In this document: one piece after another, positions 24,105 through 32,570 of the stretch | How positions within the stretch are numbered: position 1 is the first letter of the stretch | How the letters are laid out: each line of letters begins with the position of its first letter | NCBI RefSeq assembly: GCF_000025265.1 | Contig: NC_013739.1 | Location: 1,922,001-1,986,000 of the forward strand | Direction: 5' to 3' | DNA length: 64,000 nucleotides | Source: Conexibacter woesei DSM 14684 | GTDB lineage: Bacteria > Actinomycetota > Thermoleophilia > Solirubrobacterales > Solirubrobacteraceae | Notes under the pieces: model-generated | What the model saw: the letters and a program-made list of their open reading frames with translations, nothing else | Databases searched by the model: none | Told to the model about the DNA's origin: nothing | Program-made: the position numbers and the translations under genes

Positions 24105-24607
24105 GTGACGAGACGATCGTCGCGCAGGCGCTCGCGCTCGAACAGGTCGCGGTCGAGAGCTACGGCGCCGCGCTGGGCGGCGGCACGCCCGAGAGCCCGC
24201 TGCCGCCGCGGATGATGGAGGTCCTGCGGCGCTTCCGGCGGCAGGAGCGCCAACACGTCGAGCTGCTCGCCAGCACGCTCGACGCGCTCGGCGGCAGAGT
24301 CGCGCCGCCGCCGGCCGACCGCGCGGAGCTGACGAGAGCGCGGACGACCGCCGGCCTCGAGCACTCGCTCGACCGGCTGCGCACGCCGGCCGAGGTCGGG
24401 CGCTTCGCGATCGAGCTGGAGAACGCGCAGATCGCCCGCTACCTGGACGCCGTCGGCGCGCTCCAGGACCCGAGACTGCTGGAGATCGCGACGCAGGTGA
24501 TGGCGGCGGAGGGACAGCACGCGACCGTGCTGCGCGGCCTGCTGTCGGACGACGTCGCGCTGACGGTGCCGGACGCGTTCGAACGGGGCGACGCGCCGTT
24601 CCCGTGA
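24101..24607 (+). CDS. ferritin-like-domain protein, second copy
   Basis: 168 residues; GTG 24101 overlaps the TGA of the preceding gene. It is a four-helix ferritin-like protein without a signal peptide: LEQVAVESYGAALGG, RRQERQHVELLAS, ELENAQIARYLDAVGAL and MAAEGQHATVLRGLL, with the E...ExxxH pattern on helices 1-2 and 3-4. It resembles the first copy and probably arose by duplication. A soluble protein coupled to an exported homologue suggests a complex carried through Tat by its partner, or separate roles on either side of the membrane. Confidence 0.8.
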   Translation: MSDETIVAQALALEQVAVESYGAALGGGTPESPLPPRMMEVLRRFRRQERQHVELLASTLDALGGRVAPPPADRAELTRARTTAGLEHSLDRLRTPAEVGRFAIELENAQIARYLDAVGALQDPRLLEIATQVMAAEGQHATVLRGLLSDDVALTVPDAFERGDAPFP

Positions 24608-24723
24608 TCCGCGCTCGCGTCGCGTGCGCAACAGGGGTAGCATGATCAGAACCCATCCGCATCGCCCGTCCGCGTCGTGCGTCAACGGCGGCGGGTGGTC
24701 CACTACGAAGGAGCAGAGACGGC

Positions 24724-24933
24724 ATGTTCTCTCAGATCGGACCGATGGAGGTCGTTCTCGTCCTCGTCATCGCCCTCATCATCCTCGGCCCGAAGAAGCT
24801 GCCTGAGGCCGGCCGCTCGATCGGCAAGGGGATGCGCGAGTTCAAGGACTCGATCTCCGGCGTCACGAAGGACGACGACGACGAGCGCGAGCTCACTGCC
24901 GTCCGCAGCGACCGCAAGAGCGACGTCGCCTAG
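24724..24933 (+). CDS. tatA: twin-arginine translocase subunit TatA
   Basis: 69 residues from ATG 24724, with AAGGAG about 15 nt upstream. A short N-terminal membrane helix (MEVVLVLVIALIILGPKKLP), the hinge GPKKLPEAGRSIGKGMREFK and an acidic then basic tail are standard TatA. It follows a Tat-dependent lipoprotein, an informative neighbour. No tatC is seen in this window. Confidence 0.94.
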   Translation: MFSQIGPMEVVLVLVIALIILGPKKLPEAGRSIGKGMREFKDSISGVTKDDDDERELTAVRSDRKSDVA

Positions 24934-24954
24934 CTGAGCGCTCCGACGTACTGG

Positions 24955-24960
24955 TAGATT
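24955..24960 (+). promoter_or_regulatory. -10 box TAGATT of mec
   Basis: TAGATT ends 8 nt before ATG 24969; no Shine-Dalgarno site is present, so the mec message is predicted to be leaderless. Confidence 0.55.
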
Positions 24961-24968
24961 CGCGGGCG

Positions 24969-25361
24969 ATGCAGATCGCCCGCGAGCTCTACGACCAGCT
25001 GATCGCCCACGCCCGCGCCGAGGCACCGAACGAGTGCTGCGGCATGGTGGCCTCGGCCGACGGCCGCGCAGTCACGATCCACCCGGCGGAGAACGCCGCC
25101 GCCAGCCCGCTGCGCTATGAGATCGACGGCAAGCAGCAGCTGGAGATCCTCGACGCGATCGAGGACGCCGGCCACGACCTCGGCGCGATCTACCACTCGC
25201 ACACGCGCACCGCGCCCGAGCCGTCGCAGACGGACATCAACCTCGCCTTCTATCCCGACTCGCTCTACCTGATCGTCGGGATCGCGAACGCCGAGCCCGA
25301 GGTGCGCGCCTGGCGCATCGTCGACGGCCAGGTCAGCGAAGCGGAGCTCAGGGTCGAATAG
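24969..25361 (+). CDS. mec: JAMM/MPN+ zinc protease Mec, CysO-cysteine peptidase
   Basis: 130 residues. The JAMM motif is complete: Glu in NECCGMV, then HSHTRTAPEPSQTD (HxH, x7, S, x2, D). In M. tuberculosis Mec cleaves the CysO-cysteine adduct, releasing cysteine and regenerating the carrier. Here it lies 1.45 kb from cysM, separated by the ferritin-like genes and tatA. Because this CysO has an extra C-terminal Arg, the enzyme may also expose the Gly-Gly end. The downstream gene begins 6 nt after the stop. Confidence 0.93.
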   Translation: MQIARELYDQLIAHARAEAPNECCGMVASADGRAVTIHPAENAAASPLRYEIDGKQQLEILDAIEDAGHDLGAIYHSHTRTAPEPSQTDINLAFYPDSLYLIVGIANAEPEVRAWRIVDGQVSEAELRVE

Positions 25362-25367
25362 GGCGCC

Positions 25368-25736
25368 ATGACCCTGCCGTCCGACGACATCGCCGGCAAG
25401 GTCAACCCCGAGTACGCGCGCGGCGACCTCAGGCGCGTCGTCGGCGCCAGAAACCAGATAGAGGCCGAGTTCATCCAGGGCCTGCTGCTGGAGGAGGGGA
25501 TCCCCAGCATCCTGCGCCGCAGCGCCGGCTTCGACGTGCCGGAGTTCCTCACCTCGGGCCCGCGCGACGTGATGGTCCCAGGCGCGGGCGTGCCGGCGGC
25601 ACGCGAGGTGCTGCTTCAGGCGGACCTGCTGACGACGCCGCGTCCCGCGCCGAACCCGCTGCGGGTGCTCGGCTGGATGCTGCTTGTGCTCGCCGTCGTC
25701 GCCGGCGCGGCGTACCTGATCGAGAGCGTCGGCTAG
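25368..25736 (+). CDS. DUF2007-like protein with C-terminal membrane helix
   Basis: 122 residues. The N-terminal ~80 residues look like DUF2007, a ferredoxin-like fold often annotated as a putative signal-transducing protein: RVVGARNQIEAEFIQGLLLEEGIPSIL and VMVPGAGVPAAREVL. A single membrane span (VLGWMLLVLAVVAGAAYLI) ends the protein. It follows mec by 6 nt and is probably in the same transcript. Function unknown. Confidence 0.75.
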   Translation: MTLPSDDIAGKVNPEYARGDLRRVVGARNQIEAEFIQGLLLEEGIPSILRRSAGFDVPEFLTSGPRDVMVPGAGVPAAREVLLQADLLTTPRPAPNPLRVLGWMLLVLAVVAGAAYLIESVG

Positions 25737-25746
25737 CGCCGCGCGC

Positions 25747-26499
25747 TCAGATCGCCGCCAGGCGCGAGAGGTGCGAGCGCCAGGCTCCCTCGGTGTGGAC
25801 CAGCGAGCGGCCGCTGAAGGCGTCGCGCAGCGCCTTGTCGGCACCGTCGGGATCGAGGTAGCAGGCGAGCCGCATCGCGGCCTCGGGGCCCTCCTCGCGC
25901 GCGAGCAGGTCGAGCACGGTGCCGCCGAGCAGCGCGGCGTCGCGCAGGCTCGGCGGGAACGCCGGCCGGCCGCCCTCGCGCAGCCGCCGCGCGATCGCGG
26001 GCCGCGCGTGCTCGACCTGGCCGGCGAAGTAGCGCGCCGCGCCCTCCACCAGCCACGCCCAGCGCAGGCGATGGAGAACCAGCGGCGGGGTCGACGGCGG
26101 CGGCAGGCGGCGGTTGTTCATGCCGACGACGAGCCGCGCGTAGAGCACGTCGGGTGCGCGCTGGAGCATCTCGCGCGAGCCGGGCACCTTCGACGCGCGC
26201 TGGACGAGCGCTCTCGGCGCGAGCACGTGGATCGTGTTCGCGGTCGCCGAGCCGACGACGTAGCGGCGCGCGGCCGGGGCGGTCAGCAGCCGCTCGACCG
26301 GCACGAGCGGATGGGCGAGGTCGAGCAGCAGCGGAGAGCTGTGGAAGACGACCGTGACGTCGGCGACCGTTCTGGGAAACAGCACGTCGAGGCGCACGCG
26401 CGTCTGCTCCAGCGAGTCGAGCACGCGTGCCGCGTCGTCGGCGTCCGCCGTCTCGTGGCGAGCGCGGAACGACGCCGAGATCGTCTCGTCCCAGGCCAT
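25747..26499 (-). CDS. peptidase-MA-like protein lacking the zinc-binding motif
   Basis: 250 residues from ATG 26499. The segment VLHRLRWAWLVEGAARYFAGQVE aligns with the gluzincin region where peptidase MA enzymes carry HExxH followed by a Trp-x-x-Glu-Gly-x-Ala block. Here the Glu-Gly-Ala block is kept, but HExxH is reduced to HRLRW, so a zinc protease activity is unlikely. No signal peptide is visible, although secreted relatives have one. The gene starts 17 nt from the stop of the convergent-side neighbour and lies just downstream of the penicillin-acylase gene, with a 16-nt gap. Confidence 0.6.
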   Translation of the reverse strand: MAWDETISASFRARHETADADDAARVLDSLEQTRVRLDVLFPRTVADVTVVFHSSPLLLDLAHPLVPVERLLTAPAARRYVVGSATANTIHVLAPRALVQRASKVPGSREMLQRAPDVLYARLVVGMNNRRLPPPSTPPLVLHRLRWAWLVEGAARYFAGQVEHARPAIARRLREGGRPAFPPSLRDAALLGGTVLDLLAREEGPEAAMRLACYLDPDGADKALRDAFSGRSLVHTEGAWRSHLSRLAAI

Positions 26500-26515
26500 C
26501 CGTCAGCGAATGATG

Positions 26516-29296
26516 TCAGCGCGGCCGGTGGCCGCGCACCTCGACGACCTGCTGGTAGGTCGGGCGGTTCATCCAGGGGATCGGCGGCTGCGTGATGCCG
26601 CCGAGCGCGCGGAACGCGATCGAGTCGAAGCACGTCTGCGAGCCGGCCTCGCCGCGTCTGGCGCAGAACGGGTCGCGGTAGACGGTCGCGGCTGGCACGC
26701 GCAGCGCGGCGCGCAGCGATCTGCCGAGCACGTCGCGGCAGCGTCTCGGCGAGCCGCCGCCGCAGTACTCGCGTGCGTAGCGCCCGCGCACCGGCGCGCC
26801 GAGCACGCTGCGGAGATCCTTCTGCGCGTAGCCGTACCAGCCGGTCTGGTAGGCCGAGCCGTGGTGCTCGCGGCCGCGGCCGACGGGCGGGTCGTCCTGC
26901 GGGATCTCCGCCCGCAGCTGCGCGTAGAGGGCTCTGCCGAGCCGCGGCTCGAACTGCGCGGTCAGCCACAGCGGCCACCACGCGTCGATGATCCGGATCG
27001 CCTCGGCGTGCGCGTAGGGGCCGCCGGCTCTCGGCGCCCGGCGGTGCGCGCCGTCGCGCACCCACGCGTTCAGCAGGCCGACGGCGCGTTCGAGCTGCGG
27101 GTCGCGCGGCGTGCCGAGCGCGCGCAGCGCCCACGGCAGCACCTTCGCGCCGCGCAGGTCGACGGTCGCGGCGCTCGCCATCGCGCTCGCGAGGTCGGGC
27201 AGCGTCAGCCTGCGCCCGCCGCGCATCCGCTCGGAGATCGCGTCGTCGAGCAGCTGCGAGCGGTAGATGGAGGTGAACGTCTGCGGCGCGGCTGCGGCGA
27301 AGCCGGGCGCCTGCTTGTTGTTCCAGCTCGTCAGGACCCGCTGGTTGAGCGCCTGCGGATGCTGCGCGAACGGCGTCCCGATCCGCTTCCAGCCGAAGTC
27401 CGCGGCGGTCGGCAGGTTGCCGTCGACGCCCGCGGGGCGGACGGGGTTCGCGCCGGAGTTGAAGTAGGCGACGTCGCGGTCGTCGGCGTAGAACCAGTTG
27501 AACGTGTAGTCGACGAGCGCCGCCGCGCGCTGGAAGCCGCGCGCGTCGCGGATCCGGCCGGGCATGTTGAACGCGGCGAAGCCGCGCGCGGAGTCGAGCT
27601 CGCGCATGTAGGTCGAGCGCCGCTCGACGTAGGCGACCGGTCTGCCGCCGATCGTCGCGCGCGCGACGACGATGCCGAGCCGCGTGCGCTGCGCTCGCAG
27701 CACGATCGCGCCGGCCGGCGTCTGGTCCGCGGCGCTCGGCGTCCACGCGTCGCGGCGCGTCAGCGTCTCCATCCGCAGGCAGCGGCCGCCGAGCCGGTAG
27801 TGGTCGCCGCGGAGGCCGGGCCTGCCGCCGCGCGGATCGCAGAGCGGGACGGCGTACGTGTCGATGATGTCCTGACCGGCCGACGTCGCGCTCCAGCTGT
27901 AGTCGCGGCCGCGGCCGAGCTGGACGTACATGTTGACCCCGGCGAACGCGGCGCCGCGCGCGTCGATCCCCGGTCCGTGCAGCTCCTGCTCCATCAGGAT
28001 CTGCGGCGAGAAGTAGCCGACCTGCGGCCCGAAGACGGCGAGCGGGCGGCCGGAGCGCGACGCGCTGCCGGCGACGAGCAGCGCGTTGGAGGCGACGCCG
28101 GGGAAGGGGGCGAGGAGGCCGGGCAGCGCCTCGCCGCCCGCCGCCGCGCCGCCTGCGCCCGCCTTGCCGTCGCCCGCCGCCGCGCCGCCTGCGCCCGCCG
28201 CCGCCGCGAGCGCCTCGCGGCCGCTGCCGCTCGCCGCCCTCGCGCCGCTCGCGCCCACGACGCTCCCGCGGTCGGGCAGCGCGAGGCTGCCGCGCGCCGG
28301 TCTGCGCGGCGGGGCGTCGTAGGGGAAGCTGCGGCCGCGGACGGTCGTCGGCGCCTCGGGGTCCTCGGCGCTGCGCCAGTCGCTCCACAGCCGTCTGCCG
28401 AGCCGGGCGCCGAAGCGGCGCTCGAAGCCCTGCAGCAGCAGCGCCTCGTCCAGCTCGCCGCCGCCGCCGTTGCCGAACGTCGCGCCGACGAGCGAGGCGA
28501 TCGCGACGGCGTCCTCGCGCCGCCACGGTGCGGGGCCTTCCGGGTGGCCGCTGAAGAGGTACTCGCCCGGCATCTTCGCCGGGTCGGCGCGCGCCGCGGC
28601 GATGTACGCGTTGACGCCCGCCGTGTACGCGTCGACGTCGGCCAGCAACGAGCGGCCGGACGCGCCGTAGCGGCGCGGCAGCGCGGCGAGCTGGGCCGTC
28701 AGGTCGGCTTCCGCATAGGGAGCCGCGCGCCACTGCTCGCGGTCCATCGCGACGTTGCCGGGCGAGCCGCCGGCGAACGCGGCGAGCTGCGCGCGGCCGA
28801 GGTGGCGCAGCACGTCGATGAAGAAGAGGCGGTCCTCGGCGGCGACCCAGCCGGCGCCGAACATCGTGCCGGCGCGCGTCGCGCCGTAGACGCGAGGGAC
28901 GCCGAACGCTCTGTCGCGCACGATCGTGACGTCGTCGCGCGGGCTGTAGGTGCGCTCGACGTCGTCCGCTCTGACGCCGAACGTCGCGTCCTTGAAGAGC
29001 CGGTCGAGGTCGCCGTCGCCGAGCGGCAGCGGTGTACGCACGAGGTCGGCGTAGGGGCCGAGCTGGTCGTCGTTGTGCGGCGGCCGCACCCCGCTGCCCA
29101 GGAAGCGGGTCAGCTGCGCGGTGTTCGCCGCGCCGTTGGTGCCGGGCGGCAGGATGTCGCGGAAGCCGCCGGGGTCGTCGTGGCCGTACGGCGCCGGCAC
29201 GGGCGGCGCCGCGAGCGCGCTGCCGCCGCCCGTCGCGCCCGCCCCGCCCGCCGCCAGCAGCAGCGCGGCGAATGCGGCGAGGCGCGGCCGGCGCAT
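26516..29296 (-). CDS. secreted penicillin-acylase-family Ntn hydrolase
   Basis: 926 residues. ATG 29296 overlaps the TGA of the upstream DUF1152 gene by one base. A signal peptide (~1-30) is followed by the alpha-chain region (ADDVERTYSPRDDVTIVRD, AGWVAAEDRLFFIDVLRH). A Gly/Ala-rich linker (~345-392) precedes GVA-SNALLVAG, where Ser403 would become the N-terminal nucleophile of the beta chain after self-cleavage. The beta chain has PQVGYFSPQILMEQELHG, FAGVNMYVQLGRGRDYSWS and ADDRDVAYFNSG. The family hydrolyses amides, such as acyl-homoserine lactones or beta-lactam side chains; the substrate is unknown. Confidence 0.9.
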   Translation of the reverse strand: MRRPRLAAFAALLLAAGGAGATGGGSALAAPPVPAPYGHDDPGGFRDILPPGTNGAANTAQLTRFLGSGVRPPHNDDQLGPYADLVRTPLPLGDGDLDRLFKDATFGVRADDVERTYSPRDDVTIVRDRAFGVPRVYGATRAGTMFGAGWVAAEDRLFFIDVLRHLGRAQLAAFAGGSPGNVAMDREQWRAAPYAEADLTAQLAALPRRYGASGRSLLADVDAYTAGVNAYIAAARADPAKMPGEYLFSGHPEGPAPWRREDAVAIASLVGATFGNGGGGELDEALLLQGFERRFGARLGRRLWSDWRSAEDPEAPTTVRGRSFPYDAPPRRPARGSLALPDRGSVVGASGARAASGSGREALAAAAGAGGAAAGDGKAGAGGAAAGGEALPGLLAPFPGVASNALLVAGSASRSGRPLAVFGPQVGYFSPQILMEQELHGPGIDARGAAFAGVNMYVQLGRGRDYSWSATSAGQDIIDTYAVPLCDPRGGRPGLRGDHYRLGGRCLRMETLTRRDAWTPSAADQTPAGAIVLRAQRTRLGIVVARATIGGRPVAYVERRSTYMRELDSARGFAAFNMPGRIRDARGFQRAAALVDYTFNWFYADDRDVAYFNSGANPVRPAGVDGNLPTAADFGWKRIGTPFAQHPQALNQRVLTSWNNKQAPGFAAAAPQTFTSIYRSQLLDDAISERMRGGRRLTLPDLASAMASAATVDLRGAKVLPWALRALGTPRDPQLERAVGLLNAWVRDGAHRRAPRAGGPYAHAEAIRIIDAWWPLWLTAQFEPRLGRALYAQLRAEIPQDDPPVGRGREHHGSAYQTGWYGYAQKDLRSVLGAPVRGRYAREYCGGGSPRRCRDVLGRSLRAALRVPAATVYRDPFCARRGEAGSQTCFDSIAFRALGGITQPPIPWMNRPTYQQVVEVRGHRPR

Positions 29297-30258
29297 CACA
29301 CCAGGCCCGCGGCGGCGTCGCGTTCGTAGTCGAGCTCGGTGCGGATCCCGGCCGCGCTCAGCTGCGCCTGCGCCGCGAGCATGTCGTCCGCGCCGAGCAC
29401 CGCTGCGGCGCAGCGGGCGGCGGACGCGATCGCCGCGGCCGGTTCGAAGTAGAAGGTGAGCGCACCGACGGGCGTGCGCTCGACCGTGCGGCGGCCCTGA
29501 CGGATCGGGATCGGGCCGAACGCGCCGCGCGCGCACGCGACGGCCTGTGCGCTCGCCTCGGTCGGCACCGCCTCGACCGCCGCGGCGAGCCGCTCGACGG
29601 CTGGCGGTGTCAGTCCCCATGCGCCGAGCAGCCCGCCGGCGGCGGAGACCTCGGCGATCCGCTCGAGCACCTCGGCAGGCGTCAGCTCTGCGTCGCAGCC
29701 GGCGCCGAACAGCGCGCCGACGGTCCGCACGTGGGGTTCCAGCAGCGGTGCCGCCGCGAGGATGACGGCGTCGCAGAGCGGGCTCGCGAGCCCTGGCTCG
29801 TGGCCGTGCGCGAGCACGTCTCCGCCGACGTCGGCGAGCACGACGACGTCGCAGGAGAGGCGCTGCGCGGCGACGCGCAGGCCGTCGGCGACGGCGGCCG
29901 GGCCGGGATTGGGGTCGATGAGCACGACCGGTTCCCCGAGCAGGCGGGCCATGTGCGACTCGGCGAAGTGGAAGCCGCCGGGGCCGGTCGTGTCGGGACC
30001 GGCGAGCGCGACCGCGGGGTGGATCTGCTCGGCGCCGCGCACCTCGTCGAGGCGGCGGGGGCCGGGCAGCGGGTCGATCGGGCGGCGCTCCCAGGAGACG
30101 CCGCCGACGACGGCCTCGCCGCCGAGCGCGCGGGCGCATTCGGCGACGGCGAGCGCACCGACGACGTCACCGCCGCCGCCGATGCCGATCGCGAGGACGC
30201 GCCGGCCGCCGAAAACCATGTCGATGCCGGCGGCCGGCGCGTCGCCGCGACGTGCCAT
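29296..30258 (-). CDS. DUF1152 protein
   Basis: 320 residues from ATG 30258. The N-terminal glycine loop VLAIGIGGGGDVVGALAVAE is the mark of DUF1152, a family with a Rossmann-like nucleotide- or sugar-binding look. Other blocks are GGVSWERRPIDPLPGPR, DVVVLADVGGDVLAHGHEPGLASPLCDAV and GALTFYFEPAAA. No experimental role is known to me. It is translationally coupled to the penicillin-acylase gene (TGATG) and lies 6 nt after the DUF1802 gene, so three minus-strand genes form an operon. Confidence 0.85.
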   Translation of the reverse strand: MARRGDAPAAGIDMVFGGRRVLAIGIGGGGDVVGALAVAECARALGGEAVVGGVSWERRPIDPLPGPRRLDEVRGAEQIHPAVALAGPDTTGPGGFHFAESHMARLLGEPVVLIDPNPGPAAVADGLRVAAQRLSCDVVVLADVGGDVLAHGHEPGLASPLCDAVILAAAPLLEPHVRTVGALFGAGCDAELTPAEVLERIAEVSAAGGLLGAWGLTPPAVERLAAAVEAVPTEASAQAVACARGAFGPIPIRQGRRTVERTPVGALTFYFEPAAAIASAARCAAAVLGADDMLAAQAQLSAAGIRTELDYERDAAAGLV

Positions 30259-30264
30259 ATGGGG

Positions 30265-30894
30265 CTAGGCCAGCGCGGGAACGCGGCCGGAGACGATCGA
30301 GCGGATCTCCTCGGAGGCGCGCTCGAACTCGTCGTCGGAGAGAACCGGCGTGCCCTCGAACGGAAGGTCGCGGGTGATCTCCAGCCAGGAGCGACATCCG
30401 CCGTAGTCGTCGCGGACCTTGACCGTGACTGGACGGGGGATGCGGTAGGTGCGCAGCAGCACCACGTGCAGCGGATGACGGCGCTTCCACGCGAGACGCT
30501 TCTCCGCGTAGTCGGGCGTCCACACGTAGAACGGCGACAGCGCGTCGACCGAGCGGCGATCGGTGATCGTCCAGTGGTCGGCGACCTCGGCCCACGCACG
30601 AATCCTCACGCGGTCGGGCTGCGGTATCTCGCCGTCGCGCGTCAGCGCGTGCGGGGGCGGCTCGCCTTCGGGCCAGACGCCCTCTTCGAGCGCGCGCGTC
30701 ATCTCCGGCTGATGCGACTCGCGAACGAGATCGCGCCGCTGATGATCGAACGTCGGGTACAGGAAGAAGCGCTCGTGGTCGAGCTTGAAGTGCTTCTCGG
30801 ATTCACGGATGCCGCCCTTGCGCAAGGTGATCAACTGCTCGCCTTCGGCGAGCGCACGCACGGTCACGGCCCATTCTTTGAAAGCAATCGGCAT
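30265..30894 (-). CDS. DUF1802-family protein
   Basis: 209 residues. The start is taken at ATG 30894, giving MPIAFKEWAVTVRALAEGEQ, the usual DUF1802 beginning; an upstream in-frame ATG (31008) would run over the promoter. Further family segments are ITLRKGGIRE, FFLYPTFDHQRRDLV, RIRAWAEVADHWTIT and LSPFYVWTPDYAEKRLAWKRRHPLHVVLLR. Function unknown; members are often found as single small genes. First gene of the DUF1802-DUF1152-acylase operon, with a promoter and palindrome 70-100 nt upstream. Confidence 0.85.
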   Translation of the reverse strand: MPIAFKEWAVTVRALAEGEQLITLRKGGIRESEKHFKLDHERFFLYPTFDHQRRDLVRESHQPEMTRALEEGVWPEGEPPPHALTRDGEIPQPDRVRIRAWAEVADHWTITDRRSVDALSPFYVWTPDYAEKRLAWKRRHPLHVVLLRTYRIPRPVTVKVRDDYGGCRSWLEITRDLPFEGTPVLSDDEFERASEEIRSIVSGRVPALA

Positions 30895-30967
30895 AGTTCC
30901 GGGGGAGGGGAGAGGATGCGTATATGCCCGTTTGCGCGAAGATGCAACATTTCGCGGCGGGATCTCC

Positions 30968-30995
30968 ATTCTAGGGGAGACCCTTGGAATTCCAA
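30968..30995 (-). promoter_or_regulatory. promoter with operator-like palindrome for the DUF1802 operon
   Basis: On the minus strand -35 TTGGAA (30995-30990) and -10 TAGAAT (30973-30968) are 16 nt apart. The -35 is half of the 12-bp perfect palindrome TTGGAATTCCAA (30984-30995), a good repressor-site candidate. The surrounding 30895-31031 is clearly less GC-rich than its flanks and has no gene. Confidence 0.6.
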
Positions 30996-31031
30996 AATTC
31001 CCCTGCAAATTAGCGCTTTTTCACGACCCGT

Positions 31032-32570
31032 TCACGGGCTTTTCGCGCGCTTTTGTCTGACATTTTCCCCGTTGCTCTGGATTCCGTCGCCTCCGCCGCC
31101 TGGCGTCTCTATCCGCAGCCGCGCTCCCGGCGCCAGCTCGCCGCGCGCCTTCGCCGCGACCGGCTGGCCGTCGAGCAGGTTGCGACCCGGCGCGCCCGGC
31201 TCCCCGCCATCCGCGCCTGGCGGCGCGTGACGGCGGCGCTCGGTGATCAGCGACCACGTCATCGGTGCGAGCGCCTCCAGCTCGCGCACGATCCCGTCGC
31301 CGCCGCGATGCGCGCCGGCACCGCCTGAGCCGCGTCGCAGCGCGTACTCGCGCACGCGCAGCGGGAACTCCAGCTCGAGCGCCTCGACTGGCGTGTTGAG
31401 CGTGTTCGACATCGCGACGTGGACGGCACTCGGACCGTCGGCGCCGGGGCAGGCGCCCTGCCCGCCGCCGAGCGTCTCGTAGTACGTGAAGTCGTCGTTG
31501 CCGAGCGTGAGGTTGTTCATCGTGCCCTGGCCGAGCGCGCGCCCGAAGGCGGCGAGCACGAGGTCGGCGACGCGTGAGGAGGTCTCGACGTTGCCGGCGA
31601 CCACGGCCGCGGGCGGGCGCGCGTTGAGCAGCGAGCCCTCCGGCGCGCGCACCTCGATCGGCCGGTAGGCGCCGGCGCTCGGCGGGATGTCGGGATCGGT
31701 CAGCACGCGCACGGCGAAGTAGCAGGCGGAGCGGGTGACGGCGAGCGGGCAGTTGAGGTTGCCGTCGTGCTGGCCAGCGCTGCCGCTGAAGTCGAGCAGC
31801 AGACGGTCGCCCGCCACCGTCGCGGTCAGCGTCAGCTCGAGGTCGCCGTCGGCGCCTTCGAGCACGTCGGTCGCGGTGCGGACGCCGTCGGGCAGCGCGG
31901 CGATGCACGCGCGCGCCCGTCGCTCGGCGTAGTCGAGCACCTCGGCCATCGCCGCTCGCAGCGTCGCGACGCCGGTCCGCCGCGCCAGCTCGGCGAGCCG
32001 CAGCGCGCCCGCGCGGTTCGCGGCCAGCTGCGCGCGCAGGTCGGCGCGCCGCTGTGCCGGCTGGCGCATCCGCGCGGCGAGCCGCTCGACCGCCGCCTCG
32101 TCGAGCGGCTGCGGCGAGATCACGACGCCCTCCTCGGCGAGCGTACGGCTGTCGGCCGGCATCGAGCCGGGCGTCGGGCCGCCGACGTCGGCGTGGTGGG
32201 CCCGGTTGGCGGCGAAGCCGAGCAGCGCGCCGCCGTCCTCGTGCTCGAAGACGGGCGTCACGACCGTGATGTCGGGCAGGTGCGTGCCGCCCGCGTAGGG
32301 GTCGTTCAGGACCCACGCGCGGCCGGGACGGTGATCTTCGCCCAGCACCGCCGCGACCGCCGCCGGCATCGCGCCGAGATGGACCGGGATGTGCTCGGCC
32401 TGCATCACCATGTCGCCGGCCGGGTCGAACAGCGCGGTCGAGGCGTCGCGCCGCTCCTTGATGTTCGCCGAGTGGGCCGAGCGGATCAGCACCGCGCCCA
32501 TCTCCTCGCAGGTCGCGCGCAGCGCGCCGACGACGACCTGCAGCTGGACCGGATCGAGCGCGGGGCTCAC
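31032..32570 (-). CDS. hyuB: hydantoinase B/oxoprolinase-family protein
   Basis: 512 residues; GTG 32570 overlaps the TGA of hyuA. Family motifs are [49 protein letters not shown] and [14 protein letters not shown]; near the C-terminus come [16 protein letters not shown] and [12 protein letters not shown]. HyuA/HyuB pairs hydrolyse cyclic amides such as hydantoins or 5-oxoproline using ATP, or form the related acetone carboxylase beta/alpha pair. No third carboxylase subunit is nearby, so an ATP-dependent hydantoinase is more likely; the substrate is unknown. Confidence 0.9.
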   Translation of the reverse strand: MSPALDPVQLQVVVGALRATCEEMGAVLIRSAHSANIKERRDASTALFDPAGDMVMQAEHIPVHLGAMPAAVAAVLGEDHRPGRAWVLNDPYAGGTHLPDITVVTPVFEHEDGGALLGFAANRAHHADVGGPTPGSMPADSRTLAEEGVVISPQPLDEAAVERLAARMRQPAQRRADLRAQLAANRAGALRLAELARRTGVATLRAAMAEVLDYAERRARACIAALPDGVRTATDVLEGADGDLELTLTATVAGDRLLLDFSGSAGQHDGNLNCPLAVTRSACYFAVRVLTDPDIPPSAGAYRPIEVRAPEGSLLNARPPAAVVAGNVETSSRVADLVLAAFGRALGQGTMNNLTLGNDDFTYYETLGGGQGACPGADGPSAVHVAMSNTLNTPVEALELEFPLRVREYALRRGSGGAGAHRGGDGIVRELEALAPMTWSLITERRRHAPPGADGGEPGAPGRNLLDGQPVAAKARGELAPGARLRIETPGGGGDGIQSNGENVRQKRAKSP

